This document shows, piece by piece, positions 25,426-33,693 of a DNA stretch of 64,000 nt; the stretch's first letter is position 1; each line of letters starts with the position of its first letter. The notes under the pieces were generated by a model, which saw nothing but the letters and a program-made list of their open reading frames with translations, ran no database searches and was not told where the DNA came from. Source of the DNA: Streptomyces sp. TSRI0107 (GTDB taxonomy: Bacteria; Actinomycetota; Actinomycetes; Streptomycetales; Streptomycetaceae). The position numbers and the translations under genes are program-made. Location of the stretch: NCBI RefSeq assembly GCF_001905845.1, contig NZ_LIVZ01000005.1, positions 62,001 to 126,000 on the forward strand, given 5' to 3'.

Positions 25426-25854
25426 ATGGAACCCTGCCCCTTCTGCGCCATCGTCGCCGACCCCACCCGGGCACGTGTCGTCCACGAGGACGCCCATACG
25501 CTCGCGTTCTTCCCGGTGACCCCGGCCACCTGGGGGCACACCCTGGTGGTGCCCCGGGTCCACTCGGCGGACCTGTGGGAGATGGCCGAAGAGGAGGTGG
25601 CGCGGCTGATGGATGCCGTGCTGACGGTCGGCGGGATCCTGCGCTCGGTGCTCGCCCCCGAGGGCATGAACGTCATCAATTCGGCCGGACGGGCCGCCAC
25701 CCAGACGGTCTTCCACACCCATGTCCATCTGGTGCCGCGTCACTCCGGCGACCCGATGGGCGACTTCTGGCCACCGCGCGAGGCCCCCCGCGACGAGTCG
25801 GCCCTGGACGTGCTGGCGGGGCGGCTGAGAACCGCCGGCCTCATCTCAGGATGA
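25426..25854 (+). CDS. HIT-family nucleotide hydrolase
   Basis: A 142-residue histidine-triad protein. It starts CPFCAIVADP (zinc CxxC) and has the HIT motif HTHVHLVPRH, where the central histidine attacks nucleotide phosphates. Members act on dinucleoside polyphosphates or AMP-lysine adducts. GAGAGAGAG lies before ATG 25426. Its C-terminal codons overlap the converging membrane protein gene by 14 nt. Confidence 0.9.
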   Translation: MEPCPFCAIVADPTRARVVHEDAHTLAFFPVTPATWGHTLVVPRVHSADLWEMAEEEVARLMDAVLTVGGILRSVLAPEGMNVINSAGRAATQTVFHTHVHLVPRHSGDPMGDFWPPREAPRDESALDVLAGRLRTAGLISG

Positions 25855-26281
25855 CGGCGAGCCCCAGGTCGGCGACGAGCAGCGCGCCGTAGAACAGGGA
25901 GAGGGTGTCGGACAGGACGGCGCGGCGCAGCGGCGCGTCCGGGCGGAACGGGCGCACGTCCATGGACAGCACCTCGACCGTGCTGTCCGCGCGGCGCGCG
26001 GCGTCGTACAGCCGCCGGTAGAGCCGTTCCTGACGCAGGAAGTGCGCGTCGAGGAACCAGAAGCAGAGCAGCGGCACCACCCCGGCGCCGGCCACCGTCC
26101 AGCTCTTCTGACTGGCCGACAGGGCGAGAAAGCCCGCGCCCAGTGTGAGTGCCCAGCCCTTGACGAGGAACGAGTTGGTGCCCAGCCGGGCGATGGTCGC
26201 CTGGATGAACTCCAGGTGCTTGACCCGGTCGGCGTCCAGCGGTTCCCGGCCGGTGCCGACACCGTCGTTCAAGGCGGTCAC
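25841..26281 (-). CDS. Three-helix membrane protein, conserved, unknown
   Basis: A 146-residue protein that begins with a soluble segment, VKHLEFIQATIARLGTNSFLVKGW, then a first hydrophobic helix (ALTLGAGFLALSAS), a second (VAGAGVVPLLCFWFLDAHFL), a cytoplasmic RQERLYRRLYDAARR stretch and a third at the C-terminus (LSLFYGALLVADLGLAVI). Proteins with this ordered pattern are widespread in bacteria, sometimes beside immunity genes; I know no proven role. GTG 26281 follows GACGGGGGAC. Its 3' end overlaps the HIT gene. Confidence 0.7.
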   Translation of the reverse strand: MTALNDGVGTGREPLDADRVKHLEFIQATIARLGTNSFLVKGWALTLGAGFLALSASQKSWTVAGAGVVPLLCFWFLDAHFLRQERLYRRLYDAARRADSTVEVLSMDVRPFRPDAPLRRAVLSDTLSLFYGALLVADLGLAVILR

Positions 26282-26339
26282 GTGTGAAGTCCCCCGTCCC
26301 GGGCGCCGGTTCGCCCCCGCCGTTCGATGCTAGCGAACG

Positions 26340-26377
26340 CCGAGGGGGCCGGTCGGTGTCCCGACCGGCCCCCTCGG
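26340..26377. terminator. Perfect terminator hairpin downstream of sodN
   Basis: A 17-bp perfect stem with a 4-nt loop (TGTC) between sodN and the three-helix membrane protein gene. Confidence 0.85.
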
Positions 26378-26434
26378 GTGGCCCGGTGACCTGCGATGGT
26401 GCACCGATCGCGGGTCGTGGGGGCAGAGCCTGGG

Positions 26435-26830
26435 TCAGGCCTTCTTGGTCTCCCAGAAGATCTTGTCGATCTGGGCGATGTAGTCCAGCGCCTTCTGGCC
26501 GGTCGCCGGGTCGGTCGACGCCTTGGCGGCCGAGAGGGCCTTCAGGGTGTCGTTGACCAGCTGGTGCAGCTCGGGGTACTTCTCGAAGTGCGGGGGCTTG
26601 AAGTAGTCGCTCCAGAGCACGGAGACGTGGTGCTTCGCGAGCTCCGCGCGCTGCTCCTTGATGACCGTGGCACGCGCCTGGAAGTGCGGGTCGTCGTTGG
26701 CGGCCATCTTCTCCTGGACGGCCTTCACCGACTCCGCCTCGATGCGGGCCTGGGCCGGGTCGTACACACCGCAGGGCAGGTCGCAGTGCGCGCTGACCTT
26801 GACCTTGGGGGCAAACAGGCGGGAAAGCAT
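26435..26830 (-). CDS. sodN: Nickel superoxide dismutase precursor
   Basis: A 131-residue NiSOD precursor. The propeptide (residues 1-14, MLSRLFAPKVKVSA) is cut before HCDLPCGVYDP, exposing His1, Cys2 and Cys6, which with the backbone amides bind nickel. The remainder is a four-helix bundle that forms a hexamer and dismutates superoxide. ATG 26830 is preceded by GGAAGG. The protease gene sodX diverges from it. In S. coelicolor, nickel and Nur raise sodN indirectly through an antisense-acting 3' fragment of sodF mRNA; whether the 5' end here pairs that way was not checked. Confidence 0.96.
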   Translation of the reverse strand: MLSRLFAPKVKVSAHCDLPCGVYDPAQARIEAESVKAVQEKMAANDDPHFQARATVIKEQRAELAKHHVSVLWSDYFKPPHFEKYPELHQLVNDTLKALSAAKASTDPATGQKALDYIAQIDKIFWETKKA

Positions 26831-26974
26831 GGAGCATTCCTTCCTCGTGATCGTCTTCTCAGGGGGGACATTACTCCCTGAGGGACCGGTTTTCGCGAGT
26901 GCCCCCTTGGGCTTAGGACAAAAGTCCGGGGTCAGACTGAGACTGGTGGAGGATCGAACCGGGGAGGTGCCGGG

Positions 26975-27409
26975 ATGCGGGAGCTGTCGCAGGAGACCGA
27001 GCGGAGGGGGGCGGTGGCCCCCTTCGGGCTGGCGGAGGTGACCGGGCCGTCGATGGTGCCCACCCTCCTCCACGGGGACCGGCTCGTGGTGCACTACGGC
27101 GCCCGGATCCGGCCCGGTGACGTGGTCGTCCTGCGCCATCCGTTCCAGCAGGACCTGCTGGTGGTGAAGCGGGCCGCGGAGCGCCGCGAGGGCGGCTGGT
27201 GGGTGCTCGGGGACAACGCGTACGCGGGCGGCGACAGCACCGACTACGGCACCGTCCCGCACGAGCTGGTGCTGGGCCGGGTGCGCTTCCGGTACCGGCC
27301 GCGCAAGCCGGATCAGCGTTCGCCGCTGGCGGTGCTGCGCTGGGCGGTGTCGGCGGCCAGGCCCGTCTTCTGCGACCGGTCGGCCTCCAGGCGCTTGCGC
27401 GCGCGGTAG
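26975..27409 (+). CDS. sodX: NiSOD maturation signal-peptidase-like protease
   Basis: A 144-residue S26-family protease that removes the sodN propeptide. The catalytic Ser is in VTGPSMVPTLLHGD and the general-base Lys in LVVKRAAE; WWVLGDNAYAGGDSTDYG is the conserved C-box. No membrane segment, unlike ordinary signal peptidases, consistent with acting in the cytoplasm. ATG 26975 follows GGGGAGG. The last 97 nt overlap the converging CGNR gene, so the C-terminal tail ARPVFCDRSASRRLRAR is read through opposing coding sequence. Confidence 0.9.
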   Translation: MRELSQETERRGAVAPFGLAEVTGPSMVPTLLHGDRLVVHYGARIRPGDVVVLRHPFQQDLLVVKRAAERREGGWWVLGDNAYAGGDSTDYGTVPHELVLGRVRFRYRPRKPDQRSPLAVLRWAVSAARPVFCDRSASRRLRAR

Positions 27410-27942
27410 GCGGCCACGTTCGCCCGGGTGGCGCAGCGGTCGGAGCAGTAGCGCCGGGAGCGGTTGGTGGAGGTGTCGAGGTAGGCGTTGCGGCAGGGCG
27501 CGGCCTCGCACAGGCCCAGGCGGTCCACGCCGTACTCGGTGAGGTGGAAGGCCAGGCCCATCGCGGCGATGGCCGCGTAGCCGGCGGTGACGTTGGACGG
27601 GTGGTCGGCGAGGTGCATGTGCCACAGCGGGCGGCCGTCGTCGTCGCGGTAGTCGTGCCCGGAGATCTGCGGGCTGACCGGGAACTCCAGCAGCAGTGAG
27701 TTCAGCAGGTCCACCGCCAGGGTCTCGTCGCCCCCGTCGGCCGCCTCGAAGACCGCGCGCAGCCGGGACCGTACCGAGCGGAAGCGGGTGACGTCGGCCT
27801 CGGTGGCGCGCCGGGCCGCCGACTGGTTGCCGCCGAACAGGTCGCGGACGGCCTCGACGGAGGTCAGCGAGTCCTTGCCCCGGGCCGGTTCCTCGCTGTT
27901 GACGAGACGTACGGCGTAATCCGAGTAATAGGCCAGTTCCAC
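27313..27942 (-). CDS. CGNR zinc-finger, ABATE-domain regulator
   Basis: A 209-residue protein: an N-terminal ABATE-type ligand domain followed by a CGNR zinc finger CEAAPCRNAYLDTSTNRSRRYCSDRCATRANVAAYRARK, a DNA-binding module common in actinobacterial transcription regulators. GTG 27942 has AAGGA upstream. Its C-terminal 30 or so codons lie opposite the end of sodX. It diverges from the methyltransferase gene, the likely regulatory target. Confidence 0.87.
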   Translation of the reverse strand: MELAYYSDYAVRLVNSEEPARGKDSLTSVEAVRDLFGGNQSAARRATEADVTRFRSVRSRLRAVFEAADGGDETLAVDLLNSLLLEFPVSPQISGHDYRDDDGRPLWHMHLADHPSNVTAGYAAIAAMGLAFHLTEYGVDRLGLCEAAPCRNAYLDTSTNRSRRYCSDRCATRANVAAYRARKRLEADRSQKTGLAADTAQRSTASGER

Positions 27943-28045
27943 TTGTAGTCCTTACGGGGGCGCTCTATGGTCGTGGTGCGGTCGGGTAACAGACGATCGT
28001 GCTTCCAGGGTATTACGCATGCGTACGTCAGGGAGGGCGACGACG

Positions 28046-28816
28046 ATGACGGACACGGGCATCACGGGCACGGGCACCGACTGGCAGGCCTGGCAGGACA
28101 GCTGGGACCGCCAGCAGGAGTGGTACATGCCCGACCGCGAGGACCGCTTCCGGATCATGCTCGACATGGTCGAGGCACTGGTCGGCCGGGCCCCTCGCGT
28201 GCTCGACCTCGCCTGCGGCACCGGCACCATCACCGCGCGGCTCCTCGCCCGCTTCCCCGAGGCCACCAGCACCGGCGTCGACCTCGACCCGGCCCTCCTC
28301 GCCATCGCCGAGGGCACCTTCGCCGGCGACGACCGGGTCACCCTGGTCAGGGCCGACCTCAAGGACCCGGACTGGCCGGCGAAGCTGCCGCACGACTCCT
28401 ACGACGCCGTCCTCACCGCGACCGCCCTGCACTGGCTGCACAGCGAACCCCTCGCGGCCCTCTACGGTCAGGTCGCGGAGCTGGTCCGCGACGGCGGTGT
28501 CTTCATGAACGCGGACCACATGATCGACGACAGCACGCCCAGGATCAACGCCGCCGAGCGCGCCCAGCGCCACGCCCGCATGGACGCGGCGAAGGAGGGC
28601 GGCGCCCTCGACTGGGCCGAGTGGTGGCAGGTCGCCGCGAAGGACCCGGTGCTCGCCGAACCCACCGCCCGCCGCTTCGAGATCTACGGCGAGCACGCCG
28701 AGGGCGACGCGCCGTCCGCCGCGTGGCACGCGAGCGTCCTGCGCGAGAAGGGCTTCGGCGAGGCCCGCCCGGTGTGGTGCTCGCCGTCCGACACGCTGCT
28801 GCTCGCGCTCAAGTAG
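28046..28816 (+). CDS. SAM-dependent class I methyltransferase
   Basis: A 256-residue methyltransferase with the SAM-binding motif I VLDLACGTGTITARLL, acidic motif STGVDLDPALL, then DAVLTATALHWLHSEPL. The substrate is unknown. ATG 28046 is preferred over ATG 28019 because GGGAGGG lies at the right distance from it. It diverges from the CGNR gene across about 100 nt. Confidence 0.88.
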   Translation: MTDTGITGTGTDWQAWQDSWDRQQEWYMPDREDRFRIMLDMVEALVGRAPRVLDLACGTGTITARLLARFPEATSTGVDLDPALLAIAEGTFAGDDRVTLVRADLKDPDWPAKLPHDSYDAVLTATALHWLHSEPLAALYGQVAELVRDGGVFMNADHMIDDSTPRINAAERAQRHARMDAAKEGGALDWAEWWQVAAKDPVLAEPTARRFEIYGEHAEGDAPSAAWHASVLREKGFGEARPVWCSPSDTLLLALK

Positions 28817-28827
28817 GGCACACGCGC

Positions 28828-28863
28828 CGAGGGGCGGTACGGAAGATCCCGTACCGCCCCTCG
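28828..28863. terminator. Terminator between methyltransferase and ABC transporter
   Basis: A 15-bp perfect stem with a 6-nt loop between two convergent genes. Confidence 0.85.
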
Positions 28864-28895
28864 CCGTCGTGTGTACCGCTTACAGCACTTACCGC

Positions 28896-29702
28896 TTACA
28901 GCACCTTGGACAGGAACGCCTTCGTCCGCTCGTGCTGCGGGTCGGTCAGGACGTCGCGCGGGTTGCCGGACTCGACCACCACACCGCCGTCCATGAAGAC
29001 CAGGCTGTCGCCGACCTCGCGGGCGAAGCCCATCTCGTGGGTGACGACCACCATCGTCATACCGGACTCGGCCAGGTCGCGCATGACGTCGAGGACGTCA
29101 CCGACCAGCTCCGGGTCCAGCGCCGACGTCGGCTCGTCGAACAGCATCAGCTTCGGTTCCATCGCCAGCGCCCGGGCGATGGCCACCCGCTGCTGCTGGC
29201 CGCCGGAGAGCTGCGAGGGGTAGTTCCCGGCCTTGTCGGCCAGGCCCACGCGCTCCAGGAGCTGCATCGCGCGCTCCTTGGCCTGGCCCCGGCTCACGCC
29301 CTTGACCTGCACCGGCGCCTCGATGACGTTCTCGGCGGCCGTCATGTGCGGGAACAGGTTGAAGCGCTGGAAGACCATGCCGATGTCCCGGCGCTTCAGC
29401 GCGACCTCGCTGTCCTTGAGCTCGTACAGCTTGTCGCCCTTCTGGCGGTAGCCGACCAGCTCCCCGTCGACGTACAGCCGCCCGGCGTTGATCTTCTCCA
29501 GGTGGTTGATGCACCGCAGGAAGGTCGACTTGCCGGAGCCGGAGGGGCCGATGAGGCAGAACACCTCACCCTGCTTGACCTCCAGGTCGATGCCCTTCAG
29601 GACCTCGACCGGGCCGTAGCTCTTGTGGACGCCCTCGGCCTTGACCATCGGGACGGTGGAGTGCTTCGAGGGCTCGTCCGTCTTGCTCGTCTTGTCGGTC
29701 AT
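28896..29702 (-). CDS. Polar amino acid ABC transporter ATP-binding protein
   Basis: A 268-residue ATPase of the GlnQ/GluA type: Walker A GPSGSGKS, signature [15 protein letters not shown], Walker [14 protein letters not shown] and switch His in [13 protein letters not shown] 29702 ([10 protein letters not shown]) overlaps the permease stop by four bases. It energises import through the upstream permease. Confidence 0.93.
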   Translation of the reverse strand: MTDKTSKTDEPSKHSTVPMVKAEGVHKSYGPVEVLKGIDLEVKQGEVFCLIGPSGSGKSTFLRCINHLEKINAGRLYVDGELVGYRQKGDKLYELKDSEVALKRRDIGMVFQRFNLFPHMTAAENVIEAPVQVKGVSRGQAKERAMQLLERVGLADKAGNYPSQLSGGQQQRVAIARALAMEPKLMLFDEPTSALDPELVGDVLDVMRDLAESGMTMVVVTHEMGFAREVGDSLVFMDGGVVVESGNPRDVLTDPQHERTKAFLSKVL

Positions 29703-30640
29703 GCGGCCGCGCCTCCCTTCGGACGGGACAGGGACAGCAGGTTGGCCTTGACCTTCTGCCACGGCGTGGGCGGCAGCTGGCGGGTGGCTCCCTTGGCGTA
29801 GTAACGCTCAAGGTAGTACTGGCCGACGCTGAAGACCGAGGTCAGCAGCAGGTACCAGGCCGCGGCGAGGAACAGCATCTCGGCCGGGGCACCGGAGGTC
29901 TGGCCGATGTCCTGGGCGACGCGGAACAACTCGGAGTACTGGACGACCGAGACCAGCGAGGTCGTCTTCAGCATGTTGATGACCTCGTTGCCCGTCGGCG
30001 GCACGATCACCCGCATCGCCTGCGGGATCACGATCCGGCGCAGGGTCTTGGAGTGGCTCATGCCCAGGGCGTGCGCGGCCTCGGTCTGGCCCTCGTCGAC
30101 CGCGAGCAGACCGGCGCGGCAGATCTCGGCCATGTACGCGGCCTCGTTCAGGCCGAGGCCGAGCAGCGCGGTCAGGAACGGGGTCATGAAGTCCGACCAC
30201 TCGTCCTTGTAGACCGGACCCAGGTTGATGTACTCGAAGACCAGGCCCAGGTTGAACCAGACCACGAGCTGCACCAGGACCGGCGTACCGCGGAAGAACC
30301 AGATGTAGAACCACGCGATGGTGGAGGTCACCGGGTTCTTCGACAGGCGCATGACGGCGAGCAGGATGCCGCCGACGATGCCGATCGCCATGGACAGGAC
30401 GGTCAGCAGAAGCGTTTTGCCGACGCCGCTGAGAACACGGTCGTCGAAGAAGTAGTCGGGGATCGCGCCCCAGTTGATCCTGCCCTGGGAGAACGCGTAC
30501 ACGACCGCGCCGAACAGCGCGAGCGCGACGACGGCGGAGACGTACCGCCCGTAGTGACGGACCGGGATGGCCTTGATGGCCTCCGGACCGGCCGGCGGAG
30601 TGCCGGCCGGACCCGTCGTCTTGTCGATGTCAACAGTCAC
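29699..30640 (-). CDS. Polar amino acid ABC transporter permease
   Basis: A 313-residue HisMQ/GltK-type permease with a long disordered N-terminus, about five membrane segments and the EAA loop [32 protein letters not shown]. Start GTG 30640 follows AAAGG. A single permease gene suggests a homodimeric transporter. It lies 41 nt after the binding-protein gene and is coupled to the ATPase by ATGA. Confidence 0.92.
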   Translation of the reverse strand: MTVDIDKTTGPAGTPPAGPEAIKAIPVRHYGRYVSAVVALALFGAVVYAFSQGRINWGAIPDYFFDDRVLSGVGKTLLLTVLSMAIGIVGGILLAVMRLSKNPVTSTIAWFYIWFFRGTPVLVQLVVWFNLGLVFEYINLGPVYKDEWSDFMTPFLTALLGLGLNEAAYMAEICRAGLLAVDEGQTEAAHALGMSHSKTLRRIVIPQAMRVIVPPTGNEVINMLKTTSLVSVVQYSELFRVAQDIGQTSGAPAEMLFLAAAWYLLLTSVFSVGQYYLERYYAKGATRQLPPTPWQKVKANLLSLSRPKGGAAA

Positions 30641-30681
30641 GGGTGTTGCCTTTCAGTGCCCGCAGTGCGGTGGCCGCGCGG

Positions 30682-31650
30682 TCACTTGCCGCCGTTGACG
30701 ACGGCTTCCTTGACGGCGCCGTCCTCGACGCCCCATTCCTTGAGGATCTTCTCGTACTCACCGTTCGCGATGATCGCGTCCAGCGCAGCCTTGAGGGCGT
30801 CACGCAGCTGCGTGTCGTTCTTGGCGACCGCGATGCCGTACGGCGCGGCCTCGACCTGCTCGCCGACCAGCTGGAAGTCCTTGCCGCCGCCGGACGTCGT
30901 CACGGCGTACGCGGCGACCGGGAAGTCGGAGGAGCCGGCGTCGGCGCCGCCGCCGCGCAGGCGGGTCTGGGCCTGCTGGTCGTTGTCGAAGGCCTCGATG
31001 GAGAGCTTCTTGTTCTTCGGGCACTTCTCGGCCTCGGCCTTGGCCAGGTCCTCGGAGACCGTGCCGCGCTGCACCACGAGCTTCTTGCCGCACAGGTCGG
31101 CCCAGGTCTCGATGCCCTGGTCGTCGCCCTTCTTGGTGTAGATCGAGACACCGGCCGTCAGGTAGTCGACGAAGTCGACGCCCTCGCCGACCTTCTTGCC
31201 GCTCTCGGAGTCGATGCCCTCCTGGCGGTCCTTGGTGTCGGTCATCGCGGACATGGCGATGTCGTAGCGCCCCGAGCGCAGACCGGTGATCAGGGTGTCG
31301 AAGGTGCCGTTCTCGAACTGGAACTCGACGCCGAGCTGCTTGCCCATGGCGGCGGCTATGTCCGGGTCGATACCGACCGTCTTGCCGGAGTCGTCCTTGA
31401 ACTCGACCGGTGCGTACGCGATGTCCGAACCGACCTTGATGATGCCCTTGTCGCGGATCTCCTTGGGCAGCCGGTCGGCCAGCGGAGCCTCGACGGTCTT
31501 CGTCGCGGCGTCCGTGCTGTCCGAGCCGCCGCCGTTCTCCGTCTGGTCACCGCAGCCGGTGAGCATCAGGGCGCCGGCGACCGCGATCGCACCGACCGCG
31601 GCTAGCCGGGAACGCGCGGCGGTCGGACGACGGGTGGAGCTTGCGGTCAT
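30682..31650 (-). CDS. Polar amino acid ABC transporter substrate-binding lipoprotein
   Basis: A 322-residue family 3 solute-binding lipoprotein. The signal ends in the lipobox L-T-G-C; the mature protein begins with an acidic disordered stretch and the domain IIKVGSDIAYAPVEFKDDSGKTVGIDPDIAAAMG, then GLRSGRYDIAMSAMTDTKDRQ. It probably binds an amino acid or opine-like ligand. ATG 31650 follows GGAGGAA. It is first of three genes and has a 5' gap of more than 500 nt with the malic enzyme gene on the far side. Confidence 0.92.
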   Translation of the reverse strand: MTASSTRRPTAARSRLAAVGAIAVAGALMLTGCGDQTENGGGSDSTDAATKTVEAPLADRLPKEIRDKGIIKVGSDIAYAPVEFKDDSGKTVGIDPDIAAAMGKQLGVEFQFENGTFDTLITGLRSGRYDIAMSAMTDTKDRQEGIDSESGKKVGEGVDFVDYLTAGVSIYTKKGDDQGIETWADLCGKKLVVQRGTVSEDLAKAEAEKCPKNKKLSIEAFDNDQQAQTRLRGGGADAGSSDFPVAAYAVTTSGGGKDFQLVGEQVEAAPYGIAVAKNDTQLRDALKAALDAIIANGEYEKILKEWGVEDGAVKEAVVNGGK

Positions 31651-31917
31651 GGTGGGTTCCTCCGGCGGATGGGTGGAGTTGCCGATGGGTCGACGAGAAC
31701 ACACACCTTCGGGTGTCGCGACCTCGTGTGATTACGGCATCTTGCCATTCGGACTGAGCCATTCAGGCGGCTCGCCATGTCAAAATCGGATAACGGGCGA
31801 CCCCCGAACCGCATCACTCCGGACAACACGGCCGCACCTTCTGCGGGAATCCTTCCTTCCGGCCGGAAGATCTTCGGTGCGTCTCACCATGCGGATGCTC
31901 GATACCTGGCTTTTGTT

Positions 31918-31937
31918 AGCGCTTGAGCGCTTGTCAA
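31918..31937 (-). promoter_or_regulatory. Minus-strand -35 with adjoining AGCGCT palindrome
   Basis: On the minus strand, TTGACA (31937-31932) is followed directly by the palindrome AGCGCTcaAGCGCT (31931-31918), where a repressor would block the transporter promoter. No good TANNNT -10 was found at the right distance, so the promoter call is weak. Confidence 0.4.
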
Positions 31938-31979
31938 GGGTTTGCCGGGCCCTTGTCCCCATATTCAGCTATGAGTCAT

Positions 31980-32012
31980 GTCACCGGCATGTGACCTTCG
32001 CGTTATGGACTC
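31980..32012 (+). promoter_or_regulatory. 11-nt-periodic repeats upstream of malic enzyme
   Basis: GTCACCG, GTGACCT and GTTATGG start at 31980, 31991 and 32002, exactly 11 nt apart, resembling the direct-repeat units of a PhoP (PHO) box. The first two also form the dyad GTCAC-n6-GTGAC, similar to a GlnR half-site pair. Which, if either, is real is open. Confidence 0.3.
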
Positions 32013-32198
32013 GTCGGCGACGCCCTCTGTCCGGTAAGAAGGTTCTTTACACCCCTCATCCGGGGCAGGGCGCGTGTGCGGCGCGCCCGTCGCGTATGTG
32101 CCCGTACGGCATCACGAATGGGTCATGCGCGGTGCCCGCCCATTCCTCACCAGGAGTGGACAACCCTCAAACCATGAACACTTAAGGGGTAAAACGAA

Positions 32199-33422
32199 GT
32201 GGCAGCGGAGATCGTCAATCCTCGCAGCGAGACCCATACGGACCAGGAGGGCGGTGCGGAGCCCCTCGACTCCTTCGATCCGGCTTTCGCGCTGCACCGC
32301 GGCGGCAAGATGGCTGTGCAGGCCACCGTGCCGGTCCGCGACAAGGACGACCTGTCCCTGGCTTACACGCCCGGCGTCGCGAAAGTGTGCACCGCGATCG
32401 CCGAGCAGCCCGAGCTCGTCCACGACTACACCTGGAAGTCGTCGGTCGTGGCCGTCGTGACGGACGGTACGGCCGTGCTCGGGCTCGGCGACATCGGACC
32501 CGAGGCCTCCCTTCCGGTCATGGAAGGCAAGGCCATCCTCTTCAAGCAGTTCGGCGGCGTCGACGCGGTGCCGATCGCTCTGGCCTGCACCGACGTCGAC
32601 GAGATCGTCGAGACCGTGGTGCGGCTCGCGCCGTCCTTCGGCGGTGTGAACCTGGAGGACATCTCGGCCCCCCGGTGTTTCGAGATCGAGCGCCGGCTCC
32701 AGGAGCAGCTCGACATCCCGATCTTCCACGACGACCAGCACGGCACGGCGGTCGTGACCCTCGCGGCGCTGCGCAACGCGGCGAAGCTCTCCGGGCGTGA
32801 GCTCGGCGACCTGCGCGCGGTCATCTCGGGCGCCGGTGCGGCCGGTGTCGCGATCGCCAAGATGCTGATCGAGGCGGGCATCGGGGACGTCTCGGTGACC
32901 GACCGCAAGGGCGTCGTCTCCCGCGACCGCGCGGACCTGACGGACGTCAAGCGCGAGCTGGCCGAGATCACCAACAAGGCCGGGCTGAGCGGGTCGCTGG
33001 AGCAGGCGCTGGCGGGCGCCGACGTCTTCATCGGTGTCTCCGGCGGTACGGTCCCGGAGGAGGCGGTCGCCTCCATGGCCGAGGGTGCCTTCGTGTTCGC
33101 CATGGCGAACCCGAACCCCGAGGTGCACCCGGACGTCGCGCACAAGTACGCGGCGGTCGTGGCCACCGGCCGGTCGGACTTCCCGAACCAGATCAACAAC
33201 GTGCTGGCGTTCCCCGGCATCTTCGCCGGTGCGCTCCAGGTGCGGGCCTCCCGGATCACCGAGGGCATGAAGATCGCGGCGGCCGAGGCGCTGGCCGCGG
33301 TCGTCGGGGACGACCTCGCCCCCGACTACGTCATCCCCTCCCCGTTCGACGAGCGGGTCGCCCCGGCCGTGACGGCTGCGGTGGCCGCGGCGGCTCGGGC
33401 GGAGGGTGTGGCCCGGCGGTGA
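32199..33422 (+). CDS. NAD-dependent malic enzyme
   Basis: A 407-residue two-domain malic enzyme that oxidises malate to pyruvate, linking the citric acid cycle to lipid and antibiotic precursors. Visible motifs: SLAYTPGVAKVC, the metal- and malate-binding [29 protein letters not shown] Rossmann loop, and FAMANPNPEV with NNVLAFPGIFAGAL. GTG 32199 follows AAGGGG. The short form lacks a phosphotransacetylase tail. Cofactor NAD is inferred from memory of the S. coelicolor enzyme SCO5261, not from a decisive residue. Confidence 0.9.
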   Translation: MAAEIVNPRSETHTDQEGGAEPLDSFDPAFALHRGGKMAVQATVPVRDKDDLSLAYTPGVAKVCTAIAEQPELVHDYTWKSSVVAVVTDGTAVLGLGDIGPEASLPVMEGKAILFKQFGGVDAVPIALACTDVDEIVETVVRLAPSFGGVNLEDISAPRCFEIERRLQEQLDIPIFHDDQHGTAVVTLAALRNAAKLSGRELGDLRAVISGAGAAGVAIAKMLIEAGIGDVSVTDRKGVVSRDRADLTDVKRELAEITNKAGLSGSLEQALAGADVFIGVSGGTVPEEAVASMAEGAFVFAMANPNPEVHPDVAHKYAAVVATGRSDFPNQINNVLAFPGIFAGALQVRASRITEGMKIAAAEALAAVVGDDLAPDYVIPSPFDERVAPAVTAAVAAAARAEGVARR

Positions 33423-33465
33423 CGCCGAGATGAACACGGCCCGCTGAGCGAGCCGCGTTGAGCCG

Positions 33466-33497
33466 AATGGCCCTGCCCGAACGGGCGGGGCCATTTT
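33466..33497 (+). terminator. Rho-independent terminator of the malic enzyme gene
   Basis: AATGGCCCTGCCCG and its partner pair over 14 positions with one mismatch, followed by TTTT. Confidence 0.85.
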
Positions 33498-33680
33498 GCT
33501 GCCCTGACGTTCGACTGTTCGAGTGCGTGCGGGTGGGGGTGCGGCCGTGGGTGCGGCCGCGGGTGTGGCCGCGGCGCCTGGGCGGGCGGGGGTGGTCGTG
33601 CGGCTCTGCGCAGGTGCGTCCGGCGCGCAAGAGGGTGTGTCTCACAGCGCGGTGTTGTTCCGTCGGCCGGGCCCGCCGCC

Positions 33681-33686
33681 TATCGT
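33681..33686 (+). promoter_or_regulatory. -10 box of a leaderless gene
   Basis: TATCGT lies seven bases before ATG 33694. Confidence 0.55.
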
Positions 33687-33693
33687 CGCCCCC

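Larger units (their letters stand above)
31651..32198. other. 548-nt divergent promoter region, transporter/malic enzyme
   Basis: No gene seen. It contains a candidate promoter-operator for the transporter (31918-31937), the repeats at 31980-32012 on the malic enzyme side, and a transporter-side leader of more than 250 nt without visible fold conservation. Confidence 0.5.
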
